64,000 nt of DNA from Terriglobus aquaticus. Lineage in GTDB: Bacteria; Acidobacteriota; Terriglobia; Terriglobales; Acidobacteriaceae. The notes under the pieces were generated by a model. The model did no database searches. It saw nothing but the letters and a program-made list of their open reading frames with translations, and was not told the DNA's origin. Shown piece after piece: positions 8,322 to 16,322 of this stretch. The stretch covers positions 3,782,001 through 3,846,000 of the forward strand of contig NZ_JAGSYB010000001.1 of assembly GCF_025685415.1 (NCBI RefSeq), read 5' to 3'. The translations under genes and the position numbers were made by a program. How positions within the stretch are numbered: the stretch's first letter is position 1; every line of letters begins with the position of its first letter.

Positions 8322-9353
8322 CTAACTGGCTTTCAGAATTGTCATCTTGCCGTCCGGCGTGCGGCGGAAGGTGTGAAGTTCCTGAGCGTTCAAGGTGATG
8401 TGGCGCAGGGTCACGGCCTCCTTCGTGAGTTCCAGGTGCGAGAAGCCGAGCACCTTGCCGCCGAAGGGACCGCGCTTGCGTGGATCGACGGACCAGTCCA
8501 CGAGTTCCGCGCCGCCGCCACCGGAGATGACGAACGAGGTGGGGTGGCCTTCAAATTCCAGGTGCTGCAGGTCGTGATCGTGGCCAGTGATATAGAAGTC
8601 GACCTTGGCCTGGCGCAGCAGCGGATCCCAGCGCGGGATGAGCACAGGGTTGTCGCGGTGCACGCCGTTCGTAAACAGCGGATGGTGCGCGATGACGATC
8701 AGGAACGGGGCTTCGCGGGGCTTGGCCAGCTCGGCGCGGAACCACTGGTCCTGCGCGTCGGCGTCCTCGTGGCTCATCAGGTAGCTCCAGGGCCACGGGT
8801 CGAAGGGCTTGGTGCCCGGCAGGTTTGAGTCGAGAAAGATGAGCTTCGCCACTGGGTTCTGCTGCGGGTACAGCATGCTGTACCAGCGGTTGGGCATGGT
8901 CCACCGAGTCTGGCGGCTCTTGGGGTAGTCCAGCTGCAGCTGGACCTTGTCGGTCTTGCCCTTTTCGTAATCGTGATTGCCGAGCACGGCATACGCCGGG
9001 CCGGGGAACTTGTTCGCCGGGTACATGTTCTCGAACTGGTCCGCCCAGCGGCGGTCGTTCACGCCGCCGTGCATCTTGCCGTACCAGTTGTCGCCCAGCA
9101 GAACCATCGCGTTGGGCGTCAGGTGATTGCGGTCCATCCACGTTTGCATGCTTTGCGAAACGTTGACCTGCTGCGGGACGTAACGATCGGTACCCCAGTC
9201 GCCGATCATGAACATGTGGGTGGCGTTGGGGTCAGGCGGCGGAGCCTGCGCGCCTGCCGTGAGCAGGCTGCCCGGCGCCAGGGCAGCCAGGGCCGAGTAG
9301 GCGAAGGTTTGTCGCAGGAAACGGCGCCGGCTGATGGTGTTCTGTTCGTCCAA
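8322..9353 (-). CDS. Tat-exported metallophosphatase (purple acid phosphatase-like)
   Basis: A 343-residue protein with a twin-arginine signal (SRRRFLRQ, residues 8-15, then a hydrophobic stretch to about 36). The calcineurin-like phosphoesterase domain has all metal motifs in order: GDWGTD (51-56), LLGDNWYG, LGNHDYE, IAHHPLF and GHDHDLQH. It should hydrolyse phosphoesters in the periplasm with a two-metal site. The start is TTG at 9353. A GAGG that could act as ribosome binding site lies about 10 bases upstream, inside the 3' arm of an inverted repeat (9362-9400), which suggests control of translation. Confidence 0.88.
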   Translation of the reverse strand: MDEQNTISRRRFLRQTFAYSALAALAPGSLLTAGAQAPPPDPNATHMFMIGDWGTDRYVPQQVNVSQSMQTWMDRNHLTPNAMVLLGDNWYGKMHGGVNDRRWADQFENMYPANKFPGPAYAVLGNHDYEKGKTDKVQLQLDYPKSRQTRWTMPNRWYSMLYPQQNPVAKLIFLDSNLPGTKPFDPWPWSYLMSHEDADAQDQWFRAELAKPREAPFLIVIAHHPLFTNGVHRDNPVLIPRWDPLLRQAKVDFYITGHDHDLQHLEFEGHPTSFVISGGGGAELVDWSVDPRKRGPFGGKVLGFSHLELTKEAVTLRHITLNAQELHTFRRTPDGKMTILKAS

Positions 9354-9361
9354 AGCGAAAT

Positions 9362-9400
9362 GACCTCATCCCATGCGATGCAAAAGCATGGGGTGAGGTC
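9362..9400 (-). promoter_or_regulatory. Inverted repeat covering the ribosome binding site of the metallophosphatase gene
   Basis: Two 15-base arms (9362-9376 and 9386-9400) pair with one G-U wobble around a 9-base loop. Read on the minus strand, the 3' arm contains GATGAGGTC, whose GAGG is the likely Shine-Dalgarno for the TTG at 9353. The hairpin lies between the M50 protease gene and the phosphatase gene. It could equally be a partial terminator for the upstream gene, since ATTTCGCTTT follows it. Confidence 0.55.
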
Positions 9401-9440
9401 TCGAAGATGAAGACAGGCTTAAGGTTGCGGCCCGGCTTGT

Positions 9441-10475
9441 TTATCGTGCGAACTGGCCGGGGTCGGGGATGATGTACAGGAACGCTCCCAACGCAAACAG
9501 CAGAAGCAGATACCCGACAAGGGTGCCGATGCTTTCCTGTTCGGGCGTGTCGTTGGTGAACATGCGATAGGTCATGCCGGCAGCGAGGAAGAGGAAGACT
9601 CCCTCGTGCATCAGCGCAAACAGGATGATGCAGGCGGCGAGCACGAGACCGCGCTGCAGCCGCGTGAGGGCGTAGGTGGCCTGTGCGCCGTCCAGCCCCA
9701 GCACCGGGATGAGGTTGATGAGGTTGGTCCAGGCGCCCACGTACGCGATGGCCTGGAAGACGGGCTGGTGCGTCACGGCAAACAGGCCGATGCTGGCCAG
9801 CGCGGCGCCCAGGCCAAACAGCGGGCCGAAGAGGGCGATCTGGGCCAGCACGCCCAGTGACATGCCCTGGTGATACCAGCGCACATAGGCACCCAGGCCG
9901 GGCAGGAACATGGGCAGGTCGGCCTTCAACCCGCGCGCACGCACGGCAATGTAGTGCCCCATTTCGTGAATCAGGATGGAGATCGTAAAGCCGAGCGCAA
10001 ACTTCCAGCCGAACATGGCCCAGTACAGGCCGAAGAAGCCGACAAAGCCCAGCAGGAACTTGAGCTTGAAGAGCAGAAACAGCGCCGACTTGAATTTGAA
10101 GATGGCCAGCGCAATCGGGGCGAGCGGGCCAAGGCGCTTCTTCCAGCGCGCTTCGCGGTCGCTCTCGGCTTGCTGCTGCCCGTCCAGCCCGGCAATGTGC
10201 TGGCGGATCTGTTCGGCCTGGCGAGCGTCGGCGGGCAGCCAGTCGAGGGCTTGAGTCCACAACTCGCGGGCTTCCAGGCGCTTGCCTTCGTGCTCGGCGC
10301 GGGCCGCCGCGGCGGCCAGGCGGTTCAGGTGCTCACCGTAGATGAGAGTGTGGCAGTCCGGGCAGGCGAGAGTGCCTTCGGGAATCCAGTGACTGCACTG
10401 CGGGCAGCTATAGACGCGCTCGGGTGCCGGAACCTGCTCGGGTGTGAATGCTTCGGAATAGGTGATGGCGGACAT
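9441..10475 (-). CDS. Zinc-ribbon/M50 site-2-type membrane metalloprotease
   Basis: A 344-residue protein in three parts. An N-terminal zinc ribbon has Cys24, Cys27, Cys38 and Cys41. A helical segment with TPR-like character spans about 50-110. The M50 domain has the zinc motif HEMGH (170-174) within a membrane helix and a second motif resembling the LDG site (LIPVLGLDGAQ). About six hydrophobic segments follow residue 117. Such enzymes cut within or near membranes, often releasing regulators. No PDZ domain is seen, and the target is unknown. It is the first gene of a minus-strand run and diverges from the HD-domain gene. Confidence 0.85.
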   Translation of the reverse strand: MSAITYSEAFTPEQVPAPERVYSCPQCSHWIPEGTLACPDCHTLIYGEHLNRLAAAAARAEHEGKRLEARELWTQALDWLPADARQAEQIRQHIAGLDGQQQAESDREARWKKRLGPLAPIALAIFKFKSALFLLFKLKFLLGFVGFFGLYWAMFGWKFALGFTISILIHEMGHYIAVRARGLKADLPMFLPGLGAYVRWYHQGMSLGVLAQIALFGPLFGLGAALASIGLFAVTHQPVFQAIAYVGAWTNLINLIPVLGLDGAQATYALTRLQRGLVLAACIILFALMHEGVFLFLAAGMTYRMFTNDTPEQESIGTLVGYLLLLFALGAFLYIIPDPGQFAR

Positions 10476-10545
10476 CTGCTAATTCGATGTTACGGCCTCG
10501 GTTTCGATACCACGCTAAGGTGCGTAGCGGGGCTATGGTGAAAGG

Positions 10546-11166
10546 ATGAACGAGCATCTTGAAGGCGGGACGCAGGCTGCGACGGAGATCCCGGCGATCG
10601 TGGGTTTCATCCGCGAGGTGGACAAGCTGAAGGGTGTGCTGCGCAAGGTAAAGCCGCTCGGCCTGGACCGCTACGAGAACTCGGCGGAGCATAGCTGGCA
10701 GTTGGCGCTGCTGGCGCTCACGTTGCGGGACTACGCGGCGGAGCCGGTCCGCATCGACCACGTGATCCGCATGCTGCTGGTGCACGACATCGGCGAGATC
10801 GACACGGGCGACACCATGGCGTTCGTCGAGGGCGGATGGGCCGAGCGCAAGCAGGACGAACTCGCCGCCGTGCGGCGCATCTTTGCCATGCTGCCCGGGG
10901 AGCACACGGTGGAGCTGGAGGCGCTATGGCAGGAGTTCGAGCATGGCGACACGCCGGAGTCACGCTTTGCCAATGCAGTGGACCGGGTGATGCCGGCGCT
11001 GCTAAACCTGGCCAACGGCGGGCAGAGCTGGAAGGAAAACGGCATCAGCTATGAGCGCGTGGTGCGACGGCTGGAGGCGCAGATCTCGGCAGGCTCGCCG
11101 GCGCTGTGGAGCTACGTGCGTGCCGAACTGGACCGAGCGCGGGAGCTGGATCTGTTTGGCGCGTGA
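10546..11166 (+). CDS. HD-domain hydrolase, YfbR-like
   Basis: A 206-residue HD phosphohydrolase with metal ligands His49 (NSAEHSW) and His80-Asp81 (LLVHDIGEID), plus a distal Asp in the FANAVDRVMP segment. This layout matches the 5'-deoxynucleotidase YfbR/HD_3 group, which removes phosphate from dNMPs, though the exact substrate is not shown by sequence. The gene starts 70 bases from the divergent M50 protease gene. It is probably monocistronic or read with the small gene 42 bases downstream. Confidence 0.85.
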   Translation: MNEHLEGGTQAATEIPAIVGFIREVDKLKGVLRKVKPLGLDRYENSAEHSWQLALLALTLRDYAAEPVRIDHVIRMLLVHDIGEIDTGDTMAFVEGGWAERKQDELAAVRRIFAMLPGEHTVELEALWQEFEHGDTPESRFANAVDRVMPALLNLANGGQSWKENGISYERVVRRLEAQISAGSPALWSYVRAELDRARELDLFGA

Positions 11167-11208
11167 ACCGCCAACGTACAAGCAGCCGGAACGTACTAGG
11201 ATTGATGT

Positions 11209-11403
11209 ATGAGTGATTTCATTCCGAAGTCGAACGCGGGCGGGGCAAAAGGTCTGGGCCCGAAGGCGCAGAAGCTGCAGGCGCTGCGGGACAAGGCCGC
11301 GGCAAAGGCCGCCGGCACCAAGGCCGGCCACGGAGACGCGGCCGGCGGCGCCAAGGCCCTGAGCGGCGTAAAGAAGACCAGCTTCCAGCGCAAGGCAACC
11401 TAG
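11209..11403 (+). CDS. Small basic Lys/Ala/Gly-rich protein
   Basis: A 64-residue protein without a signal peptide or membrane segment, rich in Lys, Ala and Gly (pI clearly basic), with a short conserved-looking start MSDFIPKSNAGGAK. It has an AGGA ribosome binding site just upstream and is followed by a strong terminator, which supports its being expressed. The composition suggests a disordered nucleic-acid-binding or ribosome-associated protein, but I recognise no family. Confidence 0.6.
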   Translation: MSDFIPKSNAGGAKGLGPKAQKLQALRDKAAAKAAGTKAGHGDAAGGAKALSGVKKTSFQRKAT

Positions 11404-11422
11404 CTCCTCGCTGCGCAAACAC

Positions 11423-11457
11423 ACGACCCATGCCTGGCGACAGGCATGGGTCGTTTC
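11423..11457 (+). terminator. Rho-independent terminator
   Basis: A perfect 14-bp stem (11423-11436 with 11441-11454) closed by a GCGA tetraloop is followed by TTC. It lies 19 bases after the stop codon of the small basic protein gene. Confidence 0.8.
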
Positions 11458-11524
11458 ATTGGTGTCTGAACTCACCTCGGAGACTCCAAAGGTGAGCAGC
11501 TGGCATGGCGGGCGACAAGGGCCG

Positions 11525-12664
11525 TCAGGCGGTGGCCCGGCCGAGGAAGCGCTTGCTGAGCCAGCGGCGGACGGGTTCGTCGTAGAGCTTCAGGCAGGCG
11601 TAGCCGATCACGATCGCGGTACACCAGAGGCCGATGCCGATAATCCACGGCAGGGCCGTGTGACCCGACGGGTGCGCCGGGCCGTCAACCCATTCTGTCC
11701 AGATGTAGATGAGCGGGTAGTGGGTGATGTAGAGCGGGTAGGAGAGAGCGCCGAGCCAGTGGGCGAGCCGGTTATCCGCCGGTGAGCCGGCCGACTTGCC
11801 GTTGCCTGCGCCGATGGCCACGATGATGGGGAACATGATAAGGATGCAGAAGGCATCGTAGACACCGTTCATCCAAAGGTGGGCGTGTCCGCCGATGCGC
11901 GGAAAGCAGAGGCAGAGCGCCAGCAGAAAGCTGGCCCAACCAAAAGCCCCGCGCACGTGGATCCGCTTACCCGAGCGCATCAGCAGCATGCCAGCGAGGA
12001 ACGGAAAGAGCAGCCGAGCCAGGCCGATGTGGACCTGTTTGACGGTCAGACTCCAGCCGCCGATCATGTCACCCTGGCGCAGTGAGACCTCGACTAGCAG
12101 AATCGCGGAGAGTGCAGCAAGGATGGCGAGCACGCGGTTGGACGCCTTGCGCAGGCCGACGGCGTAGAGGATGTTTGCCACGTACTCGTAAAAGAGCGAC
12201 CAGGCGGGACCGTTCAGCGGGTGCAATTCCTGCCAGCCGCGGATGTCGAGTGTGCCCGTGGTGACCGGGATGAGCGTGGCGCCGATCAACATGACCAGCA
12301 GCATCTTGGGCACGGAGGTCTGGGCGATGGGTGGGAACACCGGTCCCTTGGCGAAATAGAACAGGGCCGCGCCGATCAGGCTGCCCATCACCACCATGGG
12401 TTGCAACCGGATCACGCGGCGCTTGAAGAAGTCCGTGATCGACATGCGATCCCAGCGGTCGTCGTAGGCGTAGGCGACGACGAAGCCTGAGAGCAGAAAG
12501 AAGAAATCGACGGCAAGGTAGCCGTGGTTCAGGATCTGCTTGACGTGGTCGCCGTAGCTGAATTCTTCGAAGACGTGGAAGGCGACCACGATGAGAGCCG
12601 CAACGCCGCGAAGGCCATCGAGGCTCTGGAAGTGAGTCTTGCTAGGAAGCGCCTTGGATTGCAT
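11525..12664 (-). CDS. Acyltransferase family 3 (OafA/YrhL-type) membrane protein
   Basis: A 379-residue integral membrane protein with about ten hydrophobic segments. The family-3 acyltransferase signature starts it: FQSLDGLRGVAALIVVAFHV, with the conserved Arg and the His of FHV, followed by DFFFLLSGFVVAY. These enzymes O-acylate sugars or peptides of the envelope. I took the ATG at 12664 (MQSKALPSK). The frame continues to 12727, but that extension is not family-like. Nearby glycosyltransferase and HPt genes on the same strand do not show the substrate. Confidence 0.87.
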   Translation of the reverse strand: MQSKALPSKTHFQSLDGLRGVAALIVVAFHVFEEFSYGDHVKQILNHGYLAVDFFFLLSGFVVAYAYDDRWDRMSITDFFKRRVIRLQPMVVMGSLIGAALFYFAKGPVFPPIAQTSVPKMLLVMLIGATLIPVTTGTLDIRGWQELHPLNGPAWSLFYEYVANILYAVGLRKASNRVLAILAALSAILLVEVSLRQGDMIGGWSLTVKQVHIGLARLLFPFLAGMLLMRSGKRIHVRGAFGWASFLLALCLCFPRIGGHAHLWMNGVYDAFCILIMFPIIVAIGAGNGKSAGSPADNRLAHWLGALSYPLYITHYPLIYIWTEWVDGPAHPSGHTALPWIIGIGLWCTAIVIGYACLKLYDEPVRRWLSKRFLGRATA

Positions 12665-12752
12665 GAATGCCGACCATCTTACGCAGCCGATGCAACCGTT
12701 GCCTAGCAAGCTGGCCTGACCGCCCATGGAACCTGGCGATCAGGCCGCTCGT

Positions 12753-13073
12753 TTAGTTCAGGGCCTGCTGAAGGGAAGCTTCCAAGGCGGTCACATGCTG
12801 CTCCAGACGCTCGGGCTGGGGCAGTCCCGTGTGGTGCAACTCCAGTTCGATCGCGCGGGCGTGATCGGTCGCGTCGAAGTAGCCAAACATTCCCAGCGAT
12901 CCGGCGAGCTTGTGGGCTATGTCCAAAGCCTGCGCCCGCAGATCGGGTTCCATGGTGCGGGTTTCGGCCAGGTGGTCGGCAGCCTTGCGCAAAAGGCCCA
13001 GGCGTTCGCGCGTTTGAGGTACCTGCCGTCGCCAGATGGCGGCAATGGCAGCTTGAGTTGAGCCAGCGTTCAT
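12753..13073 (-). CDS. Stand-alone histidine phosphotransfer (HPt) protein
   Basis: A 106-residue helical protein with the HPt signature ALDIAHKLAGSLGMFGY, where His54 is the phospho-accepting residue. It would relay phosphate between a hybrid kinase and a response regulator. Translation is well supported by GGAGG about 11 bases before the ATG. No kinase or regulator gene is adjacent. The nearest response regulator in the window is at 49767-50159, too far to infer pairing. Confidence 0.85.
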   Translation of the reverse strand: MNAGSTQAAIAAIWRRQVPQTRERLGLLRKAADHLAETRTMEPDLRAQALDIAHKLAGSLGMFGYFDATDHARAIELELHHTGLPQPERLEQHVTALEASLQQALN

Positions 13074-13126
13074 CAGAAGAGATTACCTCCGGTTACCACG
13101 GTGTGAACTGATGATGTTCATTCCGG

Positions 13127-14263
13127 TCAAAACGTTTGTTCATATACCTGCCGGACGCCGTCGAAAACCGCGTCCCAGGACCATGTAAGGGCGTTTTGCC
13201 GTGCCGCAGAGCTCATATTCCTGAGCTGATCAGAGAGAAGAAGACCCGCAATTGATTCGGTGAACTCCGTTGGAGCACGGATGAGGCCGGTTCTGTTGTC
13301 CAGGACGATGAACTTTGGGCCGCCGCCGCGGGTGACCAGGGCGGGAACGCCGCTGGCGAGTGCCTCCAGAACCACGTTGCCGAAAGTGTCCGTCTCAGAC
13401 GGGAAGACGAAGAGATCCATGTCTGCATAGGCTTGCGCCAGAGCCTCGCCCTTGAGCACGCCGGGGAAGATCGCATCGGGCAGGGCTGAGCGAAGCGCCG
13501 CCTCCTCAGAGCCGTGCCCAACGATTACGAACCGGGTATTCGCAATGCCGCGGGCGCGCAGATCGAGCTGGATCGTCGGCAGCAGGGCGACGTTTTTCTC
13601 CACCGACAGGCGGCCCACGTAGCCGAGCAGGAACGTGCCGTCATCCTGGGGACGGGTGCGGCGCGCCGGGTTGAACAGGTCCGTGTCTACGCCGCGCGGC
13701 ATGCGATGGGCTGGGCGTCCGGTGCGGCGTTCCAGCAACTCGCACAGCTCCTCGTTGGGCGCGAAGAGCACGCGAGCCATGCGGTAGAACCGGGCAGTCA
13801 GGCTCAGGCTGGCGGCCTCCGCCGCGCGCGGCAGGGCGGGCAGAAATCGGCTAAGCGCCTGCAGCCGGCGGCCAGCGTACTCATGCACGTTGGTGTGCCA
13901 ACTGGCGGCCAGCGGAATGCCGTGGCGACGCGCGAAGAACGCACCCAGAATGCCCAACTCGCTCGGCCCGGTGATGTGGATCACGTCGGGGCGAAATTGC
14001 TTCAGAACGTAACCGACCGCGCGGGCGTGACGGGCAAAGAGCGGGTCAAAGCTGAGATCTTTTTCGATCGGAACGCTGAGGCGGCTGCGTGGAAGTTCAA
14101 GCGAAAGGACGGAGCCATGCTGCTGCAGCGCGGGTTGCTGCTGACCGGCGCGGATGCAGAGAAAGGGAACGTTATGTCGCTGTGCGTAGCTGGTGTAGTT
14201 GCGGGCGGTGTGCGCAACGCCATTGACCTCGTGAAAGCTGTCCGGCAGGAACGCAATGCGCAT
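13127..14263 (-). CDS. GT4 family glycosyltransferase
   Basis: A 378-residue GT-B fold enzyme. The N-terminal half begins FLPDSFHEVNGVAHTARNY and contains DVIHITGPSELG. The nucleotide-sugar half has GYVGRLSVEKNV, FVIVGHGSEE and the family-4 motif VFPSETDTFGNVVLEALASGVP with its conserved E-x7-E. It resembles GDP-mannose-dependent mannosyltransferases that act on lipids or glycans, but donor and acceptor are inferred only from family. It is 53 bases from the HPt gene on the same strand. Confidence 0.88.
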   Translation of the reverse strand: MRIAFLPDSFHEVNGVAHTARNYTSYAQRHNVPFLCIRAGQQQPALQQHGSVLSLELPRSRLSVPIEKDLSFDPLFARHARAVGYVLKQFRPDVIHITGPSELGILGAFFARRHGIPLAASWHTNVHEYAGRRLQALSRFLPALPRAAEAASLSLTARFYRMARVLFAPNEELCELLERRTGRPAHRMPRGVDTDLFNPARRTRPQDDGTFLLGYVGRLSVEKNVALLPTIQLDLRARGIANTRFVIVGHGSEEAALRSALPDAIFPGVLKGEALAQAYADMDLFVFPSETDTFGNVVLEALASGVPALVTRGGGPKFIVLDNRTGLIRAPTEFTESIAGLLLSDQLRNMSSAARQNALTWSWDAVFDGVRQVYEQTF

Positions 14264-14354
14264 GCGACAGAGCGTAGCAGAGGTGTGCGACCTGCTGGAT
14301 GAATCGTCCCGAGTGCCCTGTTACGGACCTTGCCCATGAGAGACTGGTGGGCGC

Positions 14355-14924
14355 ATGGAGCGCAGGGTGACCTCTGAGGCTGTTGGCCTGGTGAACTCGG
14401 CCAGAGCGGAGCCGCTCGGAGTGGCGCTGCGGCGCATCTTGCGTGATCCGCTGCTGCTGTTGCGCGGATGGAATTGGAAAACCGCTGCGTTTTCTGCCCT
14501 GATGCGGGGAGTGATGTTTCTCCTGATCAACCTGCGCGCGGGGCAAGGCAAGGCGGTGCGCGCCATGGTGGTGGAGGCGCTCTACGCCATCTCCATCTCC
14601 GGTCTGGCGGGTGCGCTCACGCAGCGGCTGCGGCACGCGGAGCCTCGGCGGCTAACGGCAGTGGTGGTGCTCCTCTTCATCCCGCTACTGGTTCTGACCG
14701 GAGAGGCGCTGGTGCATGCGGCCACCGGGACGCCAAGGCTGGCGCGCAGCATGGCAGGATCGTTCCTGTTTGCGGCGCTGGGCTCTGGGTTCAACTGGTT
14801 TGCCATGAGCCGCGGAGCCTTTGTGACGGGCGAAGGCCGGTCGTTCGGGCGAGATCTGTTGCTCGTGCCGAAGCTGATCTGGGAGTTCGTGACCTTACCG
14901 CTTCGAGAAGTGCGCCGCGGCTAA
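14355..14924 (+). CDS. Multi-pass membrane protein of unknown function
   Basis: A 189-residue protein with roughly four hydrophobic segments (about 45-60, 65-85, 95-112, 128-145) and a basic N-terminus. I recognise no domain. It diverges from the glycosyltransferase gene and is followed by a bidirectional terminator. A role beside the glycosyltransferase is possible but unsupported. Confidence 0.65.
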   Translation: MERRVTSEAVGLVNSARAEPLGVALRRILRDPLLLLRGWNWKTAAFSALMRGVMFLLINLRAGQGKAVRAMVVEALYAISISGLAGALTQRLRHAEPRRLTAVVVLLFIPLLVLTGEALVHAATGTPRLARSMAGSFLFAALGSGFNWFAMSRGAFVTGEGRSFGRDLLLVPKLIWEFVTLPLREVRRG

Positions 14925-14979
14925 GTTTGGCGTCTGCCGAACTGCACCTAAGTGCTGGAGCCGCACTTCCGAGGCGAAA

Positions 14980-15010
14980 GAAAGACCGGGCCGAAGCCCG
15001 GTCTTTCGGA
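14980..15010. terminator. Bidirectional terminator between converging genes
   Basis: A perfect 12-bp stem (GAAAGACCGGGC, 14980-14991, with its complement at 14996-15007) has a CGAA tetraloop. It lies between the 14355-14924 gene and the converging VWFA gene that ends at 15031. T-rich sequence follows on both strands. Confidence 0.75.
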
Positions 15011-15030
15011 ACGCTTGCGTGACGCTGTGG

Positions 15031-16167
15031 TTATTGAGGGCGCGGAGCGAAATAGCCCTTCTTGGCACGAACGTTGTAGCGCGGGTCCATGGCAACCAGG
15101 CGAATAGTGCGGAAGGCGCCATCCTGCTTGAAGTCGGCGGGGCGGTAGCGCAGCGAGTACTGCGATCGCAGCTCTTCTTCAATCGACTGGAACCCCTTGG
15201 CAACATCCTCGATCTTGTTGGGGAAAAAGGTGTGCCCGCCGGTGGCGTCGCTGATGCGTTCCAGAACCTCGTCGCCCTTGTCGCGCGACGGCGAGACGTT
15301 GGTCGAGATCGTGTACACGATGGTCTCGGCGCGCTGGCACTCCTTGATCGCGTCCTGCTCGTAGGCGTGGGAGTAGTTGTCTTCGCCGTCCGAGACGAGC
15401 ACGATGGCCTTGCGGATGTCCTCGCGGCCGCCTTGCACGGTGAGCATCTGGTCGCGGCAGGTGCTGTACAGCGCGTCGAAGAATGCGGTGCCGCCGCCCG
15501 GCCGCAGCTTGTGGATAGCCTGGTTCAAGAGGTCGATGTTGTTGGTGTAGTCCTGCGCGAGCTCGGTGCGGACGTCGAACCCGGTGACAAAGGCGGCGTC
15601 GCCACGGCGAAGCACCTGCAGCAGGAACTCGGACGCGGCATCCTGCTCAAACTGGAAGCGCGAGCGGATCGAGTTCGACGTATCGAGCATGATGCCGATG
15701 CGCAGCGGCAAATTGGCCTGCTGGGTGAAGCGGATGACGCGATCGGGGCGGCGGCCGTCGTCGAGCAGACCGAAGTTCTGCTGCTGCAGGCCGGTAACAA
15801 ACCGGCCTTTCTTATCGGTCACGGTGAAGATGAGGCTCACCTCCGGCACAAAGGCGCGGATGGTGGGAGCGGCGACGTCGGCATCCGGCTGCTGCTGTGC
15901 GGCGGCGGCCTGGGGCGCGGCTTGCGTGGGTGCGGCTTGCGTGGGTGCGGCTTGCGTGGGTGCGGGTGCCGCGGACGCGGGCACCTGAGCCGTGGCAGGT
16001 GCCTGCTTGGCCGGAGCCGTGTCGGCGGTGCTGGGCGGGAGCGCGGGCACCTGGGCCTGGGCTGCCCCCGCAAAGAGGGATGCGGTGCACAGCACGGCCG
16101 CGAAGGAAACGGCGCGGAGCCTGGAGAAGCGTGTGGAGGCGGTCTGAGGCTCTGGGCGAAGAATCAC
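15031..16167 (-). CDS. Secreted VWFA-domain protein (acidobacterial type)
   Basis: A 378-residue protein with a signal peptide (cleavage near residue 39, GAAQAQ) and a low-complexity Ala/Pro/Gln linker (about 40-95) that includes the five-residue unit APTQA three times. A beta-domain with TVTDKKGRFVTGL follows, then a von Willebrand A domain with the metal-site motif DTSNS (162-166). This arrangement is the VWFA-related family expanded in Acidobacteriota. The likely role is adhesion or protein-protein contact outside the cytoplasm, as inference. The start is GTG at 16167. No in-frame ATG lies before the leader. Confidence 0.85.
   Translation of the reverse strand: MILRPEPQTASTRFSRLRAVSFAAVLCTASLFAGAAQAQVPALPPSTADTAPAKQAPATAQVPASAAPAPTQAAPTQAAPTQAAPQAAAAQQQPDADVAAPTIRAFVPEVSLIFTVTDKKGRFVTGLQQQNFGLLDDGRRPDRVIRFTQQANLPLRIGIMLDTSNSIRSRFQFEQDAASEFLLQVLRRGDAAFVTGFDVRTELAQDYTNNIDLLNQAIHKLRPGGGTAFFDALYSTCRDQMLTVQGGREDIRKAIVLVSDGEDNYSHAYEQDAIKECQRAETIVYTISTNVSPSRDKGDEVLERISDATGGHTFFPNKIEDVAKGFQSIEEELRSQYSLRYRPADFKQDGAFRTIRLVAMDPRYNVRAKKGYFAPRPQ
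15921..15965. repeat. Three tandem 15-bp repeats in the VWFA gene
   Basis: Three exact copies of CTTGCGTGGGTGCGG (plus strand) at 15921-15935, 15936-15950 and 15951-15965. They encode the repeated linker unit of Ala, Pro, Thr and Gln in the minus-strand VWFA gene. Copy number could change by slippage without a frameshift. Confidence 0.9.
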
Positions 16168-16322
16168 GGGCGTAGTTTACCAATCCGGGTGGGCTGATGG
16201 CTTGCAGGAGTATCCAGTGCGGGCGGCCAGGAACGCGGCTTGCCGCCCCACGTTCACCGGCGAGCTCGGGCTCTCCGAGTCAACTGGCCGACCCATTTGC
16301 GGCGGTTCTGAAGAGATGGACG

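Noticed and set aside
15921-15965. CRISPR-like repeat
   Set aside because: Units are contiguous without spacers, in frame and inside a coding region.
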